NCBI GenBank assembly: GCA_036874045.1
Contig: CM072342.1
Span: 2,068,501 to 2,132,500, forward strand
Reading direction: 5' to 3'
Origin: Cymodocea nodosa
Taxonomy: Eukaryota; Streptophyta; Magnoliopsida; Alismatales; Cymodoceaceae
Length of the DNA stretch: 64,000 nucleotides
The position numbers and the translations under genes were made by a program. The first letter of the stretch is position 1, and each line of letters starts with the position of its first letter. Under the pieces are notes generated by a model, which did no database searches, was not told where the DNA came from, and saw only the letters and a list, made by a program, of their open reading frames with translations. Shown here in pieces: positions 1-12,500 of the stretch.

Positions 1-579
1 GAGACGTAGAAGAGGATAAGGCAATCAATGGTTAAGACTTCCCTCTTTCCCCTTGGTTTCTCCTTTCCCTTTTATTCTCAAAATCTAACTTTGATGCCAT
101 ATAGAGAGGGGTAAGAAAATAGATTATAATTACTTTGGGATTAAGTAGAACAAAATTTATTCTAACCTATTGATAAAGGATTTATTTATTACAGCATTAA
201 CAATATTTAAATACTAAAATGATATGAAAATATGGTTACAACAATTTTGTATCGTGATTTCACTATGTAGGGTTGACCACATGAATCTTTTTCTATCATA
301 TATTGCTATTTAGGTGCCATAAGATTCATAAAAAATATGCTTTTGTATCCCTCTTTCCCCTTGATTCATTTGAAGCATATACTTAAATGGTCATAAAATT
401 CATAAAGCTTTTATAATAAGTAGCAATGGTGAAGCTATAAAAAGTTATTCAAAGGATTAAAGTAGGATGGATGAAGTGAAAAAAAAACTTCTAAAGTATT
501 ATGTAATTGAAAGATTACTTCATAATTAAAATGAAAATTCTATAAAACTACTATTCACCCAATTATACTTTATGATTCA
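1..579. other. AT-rich left edge, probably FAAH intron
   Basis: No exon of FAAH and no other gene seen. The missing C-terminal block of FAAH, expected to contain a GLPIGLQ..GRPW-like motif, is not here on either strand by eye. Confidence 0.4.
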
Positions 580-905
580 AAATGTTGAATTATAAAGTAT
601 GACTATATGAAAAAGTGACTATTATTAAGCCTAAGATAAATATGCTTAAATGAATAAGTAATAATACCATAAAGTATAAGTTAAAAAACAATTTTATTAG
701 AAATAGAGTAGGAGTTGCACTATTTGAAAATAAGATAAAAGAAAATTAGTTTAAGTAGTATGGTCATATCCATGAGAAAAAAGTAAAGGTATGTCTAAAA
801 CTACTTAGTTAGGAATTGTAAAAAAAAAAAATTTAAATTTCTGTAGTTTAATTGAAGATTTGACAATAGATAGAAATACTTGGAAACAAAGAATTCACGT
901 GGCAA
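580..905 (+). mobile_element. LINE 3' end remnant
   Basis: Plus-strand reading shows the tail of a plant LINE reverse transcriptase: NRVGVALFENKIKEN, then YGHIHEKK in place of FGHV.RR, and LTIDRNTWKQRIHVA near 855-905 where intact copies read LDR.EWRKRIHVAD. Several stops and shifts break it. The upstream part of the LINE is not recognisable here. Confidence 0.65.
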
Positions 906-1171
906 CTCTATGTAGTGGGGTTATGGTTTGAATTACTGTTGTTTGTAGTGAAAAGAAATGGTATTAGATCAATCCATTTCATTAATCAATGATAGGACCT
1001 TTATACATAGAAGATACATATAGAGGAAAATTACATTTTGAGAGTAGGTTAGGAGTGGAAGGGTGGGGGAGAGGGTGGGAGGAGAGAAGTGGCCAAGAAA
1101 AATAAAGAAGACCACATGCCATTCAAAAGAAAAGTAGGGAGAGATAGAGTCAGTTTAAAAAAATATATAAG

Positions 1172-1312
1172 TAAGAGGAGAAGAGGAAAAAGTATTGTTC
1201 TATTGCACAATGGAAAGAGATACAAGGATTTATATAAGAATACATAAAAAAGAGATCCATTTATCATTAAATGGATTCAACACAAAACATAACATAACAG
1301 ACATCTTTAACA
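1172..1312 (-). repeat. 3' LTR of the short-LTR copia
   Basis: Pairs with 4,970-5,105. The shared words include CCATTTATCA.TAAATGGATT, itself a small inverted repeat, and CATAACATAACAGACATCT. Confidence 0.75.
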
Positions 1313-4300
1313 CTCCCCTTCAAATTGAAACATATATATTAATCATGTCCAACTTACTAGACAAACTTTCAAAAGGACCCATACCAAGGTGTAGATATGA
1401 TTTTCCTCATCACATTATCTCTAATGAAGTAGCAATCAACCTCAATATATTTGGTTCTTTCATAGAATGTGGGATTATTGACAACGCATATTATAACTTA
1501 ATTGTCATAATACATAGACATAAGCATTCTAACCACAAAACCCAACTCTTGAACTAGTGACTTCAACCACATCATTTCACATGTTGTTTGAGCTATAACT
1601 TTATTCTCTATTTCCACACTAGACTTTGCAACTACATTTTGTTTTTTACCATGTCATGTAATAAGTTTTCCTCCAAACATACATGCAATAACTTAAGGTA
1701 GATTTCCTGTCAACTGTCTTTTACATAACCTAAGTCAAAGAGCCTTTCAATATCCAAGTGTCCTTGTTTCTTATAGAGAAGTCCTTTTCTCAATGCTTGT
1801 TTGACAAATGCTAAAACATGAAGTGTTCATTACCAATATACATCTCTAGGTTCATACATAAACTAATTAAGTGAATTCACAACTAATGTTTAGTCTAGTA
1901 ACAATTAAGTAAATAAGTTTACCAACTAGTCTCCTATATGTCCCTAGATCATCTGGGCATGAGGTGTTGGGTATAGGTCTTGGTACCCTTGCATAAGACA
2001 ATAGAAAGATTGGTAGCTAGTAGATTGGCACCATGAACAAGAGGATTTGCATCAGAGGTAAAGGAGGTCAGATCAAAAGGAGTGGGAAGTGTGTATGGTT
2101 AGTGGTCATATACTTGAATAGGTTGTAAATCAACAATGTTAGAAACAAAAGTGTCTTCAATGTGTGTGGCTAATTGACTATAACCAACCCCAATCTCAAT
2201 AAAATTAGGAAAAATACAAGATGCATGCTCTTAAGAGGATTCAACATCTGAGGTTGCACAAAAGTAAGGTTGGGACTTAAAAAAGGTAACATTAGTGAAA
2301 GTATAATAACGATGACTTGATGAATGAAAAAGACGATATCTTTTTTGTGTAAGAATAACCAACAAAGATATAATTGATAGTACGAAGAAATAATTTATCA
2401 AGATTGGAAAATAAATCTTGAATGAAAGCTACACAATCAAAAATCTTGGGGAATAGAAAAAATAAGTTTGTGTTAAGATAAAGACAATGAAGTAGAATAA
2501 CCCCTCTTAAGGAGGAAGAAGACATCTAGTTGATCAAAAAAAAGGCAATAAGAATAACATCAGACCATAAATACTTTTGAATCTACATCTAGAACATAAG
2601 AGTATGTGCTACATCAAGGATACAATGATGTTTCCTCTTAATGACACTATTTTGCTAAGATGTACAGGGACAAAGGGCTTGATATAGAATTCCCAAAGAT
2701 GAACAAATAGATTGAAAGTTAGATTACATAAACTCAAGAGCATTGTTAGTATACCAAATTTTAAGGCAAATAGAAAATTGATTTTGTATTTTAGTAATAA
2801 ACTTTTTAAATACATCAAAAACACTACAATGATCTTTCAAAAGATAAATCCAACAAACATGAAAATAATCAACAAACATAACATAGTATTTATTACTAAT
2901 CGATAAAACACATCTTTGACCCTAAACATTACAATAAACTAGATCAAACAAACTCTTACAAGAAATAAGACCTAAATGCTTAAAAGTACTATGAATATGT
3001 TTTCCAAGTTGACATGACTCACAATCAAATAGAGAAAAGTTAATACATAGGATAGTATAATGCAACTTATCACAAAAAAGATGACTTAAACAATAATGCC
3101 ACAAAATTGAAGATTCTGTAATTGATATATAGCCTAATAGTTCATGAGGTATATAATCACGAACCAACCAATATACTCCAATGCTATTTTTACGACCTAA
3201 ATCAATACTTCTCCTCATCTACAAGTCTTGAAAAGTACAATAAAAAGAAAAGAAAGTTAGAGAACATTATAATTCATTACCACTAATGAATAAAAAGTTA
3301 AAGGAAATTTTAAATAAATATAAAACATTATTCAACTTGATCTAAGAGGAGACTTGAATATCTTCCTTAATTGGATACAAGACATGAACGACTATTAGCA
3401 ATAGTAACATTAGTTTTATTGAAAAGGGAGATAAGGCACTTAAACAGGGTAAATATACTTAACATGTGGGAGAATGCTCCAAAGTTTATAATTCAAGAAC
3501 TATCACTTAAAGCAATTAGGGCAATAACAATGTCAATACTTGGATGAAAAGAAACTTAAACACTCATAAGAAAAGCATATATTCCTTAAGTTTGAAAAAG
3601 ACACTCATAATCAACCTGTAAGATGGTAGCAATAGGGTTACATGATGATGCTTCAAGTGTCTTGAGTGTATTTGTACTAACCTATGTCATTTGAGACATC
3701 AAAGGCTTCCTAAACTTATCCCAACACTTCTCAAAGTGATGTCTAAGCTGACCACAATGATAACACTTTGTTCCTTGTCGACCACCTCCTCTCCCCCTCC
3801 TTGGTCACAACCACGAGAAGAAGATGCAACAAGAGAGGAATAGTCAACAATGGATGGTGTAAGCTAAGTGGAGATGCACATGACTCAAGAGAAAGTCTCA
3901 TTTAAATCAAGCATTTGATCTATTCCCAAAATGTGACCATGAAGTTGGGATGCAACCTTTGTAAATGGCTACAGCTAACTCCTTGTATCGCTGAATTGTA
4001 GAAATATTTGTAGTAAAAGACTAATAGATATTAAGTTCATCAATCAACTCATGTAAAGTGTTGTAATGCACCTGACATGTCTTGTCCCCCTATTTTAATT
4101 GAAACAACTACTTATAAACTTGAAAAGTGTTCACTATATTCTTCTCATAACCATATGTTCTCTGAAGAGTATCCTAAATTTTCTTCGTGGGACAAACCAT
4201 GGTTACACTACAAATAATAGTAAGCTTTATATTAAACAACATCCAATAAACAATTACAACATCATCAATGTACGAATCTTCATAGGTGACATCTTTGATA

Positions 4301-4969
4301 TTTGGAGGAGGTCAAGTAAAGTGATGCTCTTAACAATGAATAATGACAATAGTCTCAAAACTTTGTGTCTATAAGATATAGTTTGGGTCATTTAACTTTT
4401 TTGATACATCAGGAAAGCTCTTGATTAATAGTTCACTAGATAATATAACACTAAACTATGGTAGAACACTCAAAATCAACCACAAAAAAAAGAGACAACC
4501 AATGCTGACTAAACTCTATTTGTTTCAACAACCCATTGTACTGTTGTAAGAACACCTCGCAAGCAACACATTGGACACAACACACAAACCATGACCAGGA
4601 ACAATGTCGAGCGAACAACTACGTCAATGGACAAACATCAATAGTTGGATGGATGACAAGTTAAGCAAACAAAGAACAATCTTACTATAAAATTAACAAC
4701 AACGTTGATAGACAACAACAAATTGGACAACTAAAACTGCATCAGACGACAAAGCTACTAATGAACTACTACAAGCAGACGAGGAGGGATACTAGTGGTC
4801 AACATCTGCAAGAGAAGCAAATGTTGATCACGAGAAGTTGAAGGCATGTTGCCAATGCTAGAAAGGAAGTAGAAACAAGGTCGAAAATGAAGGGAAAAAA
4901 AAGGAGGAGAAGGTGGTGAAGCTTGGTGTCAAATCCTAGGTCGTTTTTGCCTTAATGCTTTAATACCAA

Positions 4970-5105
4970 GTTAGAGAAGAAAAAATATTGTTTTACCTCA
5001 CAATGGAAAGAAATACAAGGATTTATATAGGAGTACGTAAAAAGGAAATCCATTTATCACTAAATGGATTCAATACAAAGCATAACATAACAGACATCTC
5101 TAACA
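4970..5105 (-). repeat. 5' LTR of the short-LTR copia
   Basis: On the minus strand it begins TGTTAGAGATGTCTG and ends TTCTTCTCTAAC, followed by the primer site. Flanking AT-rich bases (ATATA) at both ends of the element may be its target duplication. Confidence 0.75.
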
Positions 5106-6556
5106 ATATATATAGATTTTTTTTGAAAAAAGAGAGAAGAAAGACAGTAAAGAAAGAAAGCCTTTTAAGTTGCATGAGAAGTGTTGCATTAGTTGCAAGT
5201 TTTTGTATTTGCATATTTTTCCATGTTCATATTTGCAATGTCTATGTGTGTTAAGTGTAGATTGAAGCTAATGATGCCAATAATTTGATCATCATTTGAG
5301 TTTACGAAACATCTACCACAATTCACAAGTGATGTTGCTGACTGAGTTAAGTGTAATAAGTTGAGTCAACTGAGCAGTGTTTGTGTCTACTTACGTGAGA
5401 TCAAATAATGGTTGTTTTTTGCGTTTGCAAGTCACTGCTTATCATTTTTCCTACTTGCCTAATGATCAATCAAAATTACCTACTTTCATCTCATACTATT
5501 TTATGTATTTCCTTAATTATGTTTGAGTCTATTACAAATTAAAGATCTTAAGTAATGTTAAGTATCAATTTTAGAAATTCAAATTTTGGCAAAGTTGTGA
5601 CACTTCATTAATTTCAAGATAATAAAAATCATGTGATTTATGTCAACATACAAAGTCCATTTGAAATTTTTTCAATTTTATCACAATTTTGAAATAAAAT
5701 TTTATGTTGTAAGAAAAAACCATGCAAAATCTTGAAAATCAGCCAGAATCAAAGAATGCAATCATTGAAAAATAAAGTCTGAAAACAATGTTCAAAATTT
5801 TCTTGATTCTTTTCAAAATTGATTATCTCAGTCATGTTTAAAAATGATTTTATCAAAATTGTAACTATACAAAATCCTTAAATGCTCTAGAATTGGTTCC
5901 AAATGAAGCCTTAGATGGTCATGAAGCCTTTAGATACTCTAGTTTGAAGTATGTTGACCTAAAATGTAATTGTTTCTTTGTGTAACTCGTATAAAGGGAT
6001 CCTATTAGTGGTTAAGGAAATGAACCAATGTACTACCATTTCTTTTCTCTATAAACATCAAAATAAAATAATTTTCAAAATCAATTTTTGTGGGGCCTAA
6101 TGCAGAAACAGCATTATTACCAGGTGAATTGTTTTGGAGATATATTTTGGAGAAAACAAGTTTCATCCGACATGAATTTCATCCCCTATTCATCGCCTAG
6201 AGTAATCTGTTCTACAAAAAACTTAAGTGTAGTTGTCTATGTAGTATGTGAAAAATGTAGATACCAATTCTTCATGAACATGCGGATTTCATAAGCAACA
6301 AAGATATGGAATTTTACCATCTACAGACAAGTGCATTAATCTTCCCTTTTACAAAGTCTTTTAAGGAAAGAATTTTGGGTTCAAACCTAAAACACTACCA
6401 ATAAAAAATATATATGGAATTTTTGAACCTAAGATTGATACTAGAAATGTAAAAACAAGGATAATATTGGAAAACAAAGAGTAAAATATTACAACTAAGG
6501 ACCACAAAAGGGACATCTATTAAATATAATTGGAAGCAAATTTTTGATAAACTTAC
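5106..6556. other. FAAH last visible intron, right part
   Basis: Begins on the gene strand with GTAAGT at 6,556. It is AT-rich with no further exon found by eye. Open frames at 6,088-6,294 and 6,395-6,655 are chance or the shadow of exon 18. Confidence 0.5.
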
Positions 6557-9500
6557 AGGAATAGAAATTGCTGGTAGTCCAAGAAGGTTGGCTCCTGATA
6601 TGAATCTCATAAGATATCCTAAATCAAATATTAAAAAACACAGTAAGGATGCCAAACTATGTAGATAACAAGCATTTTGATTTTTAACGTCAGCAAAGAG
6701 GTTAGGTCATCAAATGTCATCGTGGTGACAAACAATGATGCCAACTTAAAGAAAATTGAAAAGAAATAATAAAGAAATACCCTATTTTTTGGACACCATA
6801 TGCAGCATATTGTATTGATCTTATATATTAAAGGAGGTTTTAAGCTAATACAAAAATCATAAAATTAACTCAACTTATTACCAACTACATCTATAATTGA
6901 TTATTCTTAGACACATGTTTAATTCTAAACTATGATACAGACATTCAAAAAGTGAGAACCCAATTGATAAGACAGTCGTGTCAATTGTGGACAATCACAC
7001 GTTTTGAGTTTCACAAAACGTGCGACACCATAAATTTGGCAAGAGAAGTGATATGCAACGCAATACCACAAAACACAGATATACAACGATATCATCAAAA
7101 AGAGATAGTTCAAATTGCTTCTTAATTCATTATATGAAGTTGGTGTTAAGGATTGATATGGCCAATAGAAGGGAGTGCATGATAGTTATCTACAAATTTA
7201 ATGATGCTTTCTAATTTGCAAATATAATATTCAATTTATAAGTGCACACCGCTATGATTTAGTTTTCTATGCAGGAATATTCAATTGAAAACAAGGACTA
7301 TAAATAACTTTTCAAGATATTTGCTAAATGCCAATGATAATCAATATGTAAAGTTTATTCAGGAGTCGTATGAACTAGATTGAATGTGTATATAATGTTC
7401 AACACTTGAGAATGAGGTTCTTTTCAACTCAACGCACAATAACATAATGAAACCACAATTAATCACAAGTAAATATAAATATTTTTATAGTGATTCATCC
7501 AAACTAGATCAGTCCATTCTCCAAGCTTTCACTTGAACTTTTCCACTAAATTGGAATTACCTAAGGCCAACACTTTACCCTTGGTGTTTTTTAATGTTCA
7601 ATACCCAACCTTTACAACAGTGATTTTATCCAAAAAATTACTCGACCCAAATCACTTGACCACATGTCAAGTCACCCTCCTATCTCAAAAGTTCTACCTC
7701 AAACTTGGCATAACCTCACCACAACCTAACGAACTAAGTAACTTTACTTCAAAGAAATGTTTGCTCAACAATAAGAACTTACAACAGTTGAGAGTGCTCT
7801 TGCTCTTTGAGAAAGATCTGAAATGACAATGCTTCACAAGGATTCTATGTTAATGCTCTAGAGAATGAAAGTGTTTGAGATGTTTTTCAAGGTCATCCAC
7901 GAGGGAGGTATAAAAGCCAGACCTTTGTGAGATAAGTTTAGAAATAAATCTTCCCATTTTGGGGCCAAATCAAATTAAATGAATATTACTCAACAAAAGC
8001 TTGAGCAAGTGGATCTCATGCTTGGACAGCATTAAAGTCTAGTGATGCGAACCACTTTAATGCAAGGCTAGTGAGACTATTCTTGAACAAGCAAATTAAC
8101 AATTTGTCGTCTGTCTGCAGAATTGCTGATGGGAAAAAACAAAGGTTCTTAAAGCTGCAAGGCTGATGATCACCCATTTGGAATTGCTTGAAAGTGCTTT
8201 CTAAGTTTGCTATCTATTTAAGTATCACATTTGCTAGCTTCACAACATTGGCAGACCTGGGTTGCAGGTAAATGGGATTCCTAATTGTAGCAGAGTGAAC
8301 TTGATTGGTGAAGCTAGATAAGTCCATTAGATCAGTCCTAGAAGCGGCACTATGCACAGGTATATATAGAGTTGAAGTTCTAGAGGGCCATCTGTAATGG
8401 TTAGTTTTTGGACCAAATGGATATCCTATTTTGTAACATTGATCTATTTTTGTGTAACGACTAGTTTTTAGGTCAACCAAATTTCCAACCATTGATCCAT
8501 TTTGAAAGTCCAAAATCTTCTGTTGCAATTTTTACATGAAATGTATATCAAAAAAAAAACATTAGTCCATTTTGGAGATAGGTTTGTCTAATGTCCTAAG
8601 TATGCCTAGACTGTTAATCCTAATGGTTAATTTGTTTTCTCCTGACCTAGATATGCATAGAATGGATATTTGATTGGAAAACCGTTAGTCTGTTCAAACC
8701 CTTATATGTTTTTCTTGTTAATCTTCCAAGGAGTTTCCAATTTAGAACTTTGAGTTCTAATTAAAGAATTTCCTAAAGAGCAAGAGTATTATGACAAGTA
8801 ATTTACAAATAGACACATGTAATACTCAATGCCATACTTCTTCAATTTTCTTTCTTCACTGTTAGCTCCATCTTCAAGTTTCCTTCAATGTCCTTATTAA
8901 ATTGTAAATCATCAAAATCACAAAAGGATGTCTTCAACAGTTGGTATGTAATTATTTATCTATATGTATAATCTCAATTTTATCTTAAATATTTTATATA
9001 CTTATTATCTTTTTTTGATATCCAGAATTTTATTTGAATCCATACTTCCATTATGAACAAGAGTTTGATGGTTATGTTGATTTTATCACTTCATTTAAGA
9101 TTCTTATTAATAAAATCAAGCAAGATATTGAATCTTAGGTGGAAACCATAAGTGAGATAAACTTCAAAGACCATTTGGGTGGTTTTGGATAGCTTGGAGC
9201 TATTGATGCCATAACGACTATGACTCTTAATAAGTACTTATTTTTGAACAATAATTACAATATTTCAAAATATTATGTTTTTCAACAGACATATTAAACT
9301 ACTAATATCTTATCTTATCTTTGTTTCTACAATTAAATGATGGTTGATCCATGGGATAGATACTCCTAATCTAAGGAAAATTGCAATCAAAAACTACTTT
9401 TATTTCTTACTGTAAAAATAACTGCAGTGCATTCAACCTAATCCACACAAAGTGAAAAAACAGATTAAGAGCACAGAGGTTAAATGATTTGGTCTTCATT

Positions 9501-12500
9501 CACTATAACATGAGGTTTTGTATAAAGCATATAACTGACGAAGAAAACTACAATAAATTGAATCCAATTGATGTCAATTTCATCTATAAAAATTTGAATA
9601 ACAAGAATCCTATTGTAAAATGGATGGAAAAGAATGGCAAACCAGTTCTTAATCAGGGTAGGAAGTCAAATCAACATATTACAAAACAAATAAATGTTGA
9701 TATTGATGAGTACATGAGACTACTTGAAATTGATCTTGGTACGATCTGATTATATTTGAAATCATTTGACATTACAGGCTATTTTTTGTTATTTTTGTAT
9801 GATTCAATTATTTTTTCATACAGGCAACCACTGTATCTTTAGGTATTTTATGTGTAATGATTGCCTAGAAAATTTATCTAAGTGATTTGATATACATATT
9901 ATAACTTGTTATCTCATCCTCAATTTCAAGTTGAAATTTAGAGGTTTTGGCCGTTTCCACAAAAAACATCTATCTTTACCAATACAAATCTCAATCCTCA
10001 ATACAATTCCTTTTTCTGAGGTTCCAATCCACTATACAATGCCAATACCTTATTCCTTGATCTCATTGCAAAGATAAATCCATCTGTTAGTGACAAGGTA
10101 TGTATGCCCATGAATGAGGTACAAGTGGGAATGCAGGGAACAAACCCATGTCCCATTTCACAAAACACATTATATTATCAAATTATGCCTTATCTAATCT
10201 TCCCAAAAGAAACCTCCATGGAGAATCACAAAGGCATAAACAGTTCAACCCTATCCACATGCACACTTTTGCTTGCCAACTCCTTCATTTCTCTCTCTTC
10301 AAACTTTGGCTTCAGATTTTTTTTCAACCCTAATGCATCTCTACACCAGCAATGCCCTTACGTTCATGGTCTTCTCCCACAAGAGTTCCTTGTCACCTCC
10401 TCAAGGTAGTAAGCCTAGCACAACAGTATTGATGTGTCACATCCTCCTCTAGCCAAAGTACATTAATTGACATATAAAGAGTGATGTATTGGCGTGTCCC
10501 ATTATCAATAAAATGCCATTATGAAATACCATTAACCAAATGCTCTTGTACTTCCTTTATTCTAACTTCTGTCCCACTTTTTAAGGAGTTTAGGATCCTT
10601 AAAATGATTTTTCTTGTATAATTGATGCTTTTCGTGTATTTTGCATGAAAACGTTTTTATTTGAAAGGATGGTTTCATCTCACAAAACAAGTCTTCACTA
10701 ATTGATTAATATAGCGTCCTTACAAGGTCATAACCTATTTTGTAGCTAAAAGTCTGTAGTTATCAGCTAAGTGAGGGCACCATTCTTTTAAAATTGAAGG
10801 AGGGTATGGTAATTGAAAGAGAGTATGTCAAGTGAAAATTTTCTACCATTCACATATAGTGGACTGAATCATGCAATCTCTTGGGAAGTTTCTGCTGCAA
10901 ATATTAAAAATAGTTAGAGACTATGCAGCTAACCTGCTACTTCCATATTACTCTCGCCGGACTTAAGAGAACTTGAAGGTATTTTAGGTGCTGTCATACT
11001 GTCACACATAGAAAATGAAATCAATGCAAAGCTTCGAACTACATAAATCCATTGTATAGTTTAATGCATATTTTATGATGAAAATAAAAATGCAAAACCA
11101 GATCACGATATGAATGGTAAATCTATTCTTGACAAAAATGGACAAACCCATGACCAATGCAAGGATGTGCTATCTATAAAAACTTTTCAAAAATCAAACT
11201 ACGTAAAGGCATTATCATAATTGCATTGTTTATGAAAAAATTCAGCAACAATGACCAATCAATCAACCTTTCTATCACACTATGATGGTTTCACAATATG
11301 AAATCTTCTTCTGAATTTATTTTTATCCATTGATTTATTCCCTACCATATTATGTAATTTCAATTTTTTCATATTTCTAACTATGCAATTTTTGATCTTC
11401 ATCTATCCTTTTTTATTTGACTATAAATAAAAATACTTAGAAAAAAAAAAGATTTATGACTAGTGAGAATATGGTTTAGATCGTTGTTATCTATCCTTTT
11501 TTAGTTTCACCTGAATTTAATAATTTTTCCTTTCCCATAGATGCACTCATAAGTCATCCTTGGACATGAGAAAATTTTTATTTTTTACCAAAAAAACCCA
11601 CAAAATTCAATGCAGAAAAATTTATGAAAAAACTGCCAAAATCATATCTTCTGCAACAACATTCATAATCTGAACCCAGATCACAGCTCAGATATATTGG
11701 GGAAATTCAGATATATGAGTCACCATTAAGAGAAGATTGCAATTCTGATAAAAGCCTTTTATTTAACCTGATAAACAATAATGATTACAAAGACAAGGAA
11801 AAGATGGCACACACCCAGTTGTAGGAGTTACTATAAAGTCAACCTTCTCAAAAGCTTGCATATGGTAGTACATTATCCTTCGCCTGCATCACAAAGGAAA
11901 AATTCCAACTTGTTACAATAGGAAAACAATCATCTTGAATATCAGTAAACAATCATTATGTCTACAAGGAATGATACAGTAGACCCGAAGGGCATCCAAG
12001 GGAAGCAGCAAAAGCTCTCATCTACAATGATATACTAGAAAAAAAATAATGGAATACAAGATGTACCATTTTAAAAAAAAGAAAAATAGGTCATAAATAT
12101 AAACATTTGATATATGCTGAAGCCTACAGTCGGGATAATGCAAACCAACAAAACAGAACATTTGGTATATGTTTAAGTCCCACAATTAAAATTCAGGGTA
12201 TTATGTAAATCCAAAAAAAACATTTACCATATAGGGAGCCATTGATACATGTAGAAAAAAAACTTCATGAGAAAGCTCTACTTTCAGTACGTATAGGAAT
12301 ACAATAAAAATGGAAAATTAAAAAGTCTCACAAATAAATATCAAAATGGAATCACTAGTCATATAACCAAGGCTTTAAATATTAGTATCACATCAAGAAT
12401 TGGTCCTCTAGAAAAAATAAACATATTGAGAATCAGGGATCATATCAGTGAAAACGTAGTACTTTTGTGGAAACAGCTAAAAAACTTTAAATTTCAATTT

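Larger units (their letters stand above)
1172..5105 (-). mobile_element. Small Ty1/copia element with very short LTRs (broken)
   Basis: Direct repeats of about 140 bases at 1,172-1,312 and 4,970-5,105 are the LTRs. On the minus strand they begin TGTTA and are preceded by a purine tract TTGAAGGGGAG and followed by a tRNA-Met-type primer site (TTGGTATTAAAGC). A gag-pre-integrase stretch lies at 2,922-3,218 with LWHYCLSHL and CESCQLGKHI. At about 3.9 kb it is shorter than full copia elements. It is heavily broken (more than ten breaks). The LTRs differ at roughly one site in eight by eye. It probably lies in the last intron of FAAH. Confidence 0.75.

Noticed and set aside
6360-6410. GGTTCAAACC word as a possible tRNA T-arm
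   Set aside because: No matching acceptor, D or anticodon arms around it.
5106-6556. Search for the last FAAH exons to the left of exon 18
   Set aside because: No GLPIGLQ..GRPW-like block found by eye on the minus strand here or in 1-1,170; the exons probably lie outside the window.
8214-8528. 104-codon minus-strand frame as a gene
   Set aside because: No domain, no splice context and no similarity that I recognise; it lies in a large FAAH intron full of repeats.
10104-10409. Plus-strand frame of 101 codons
   Set aside because: Intronic to FAAH, overlapped by another frame, with no recognisable motif.
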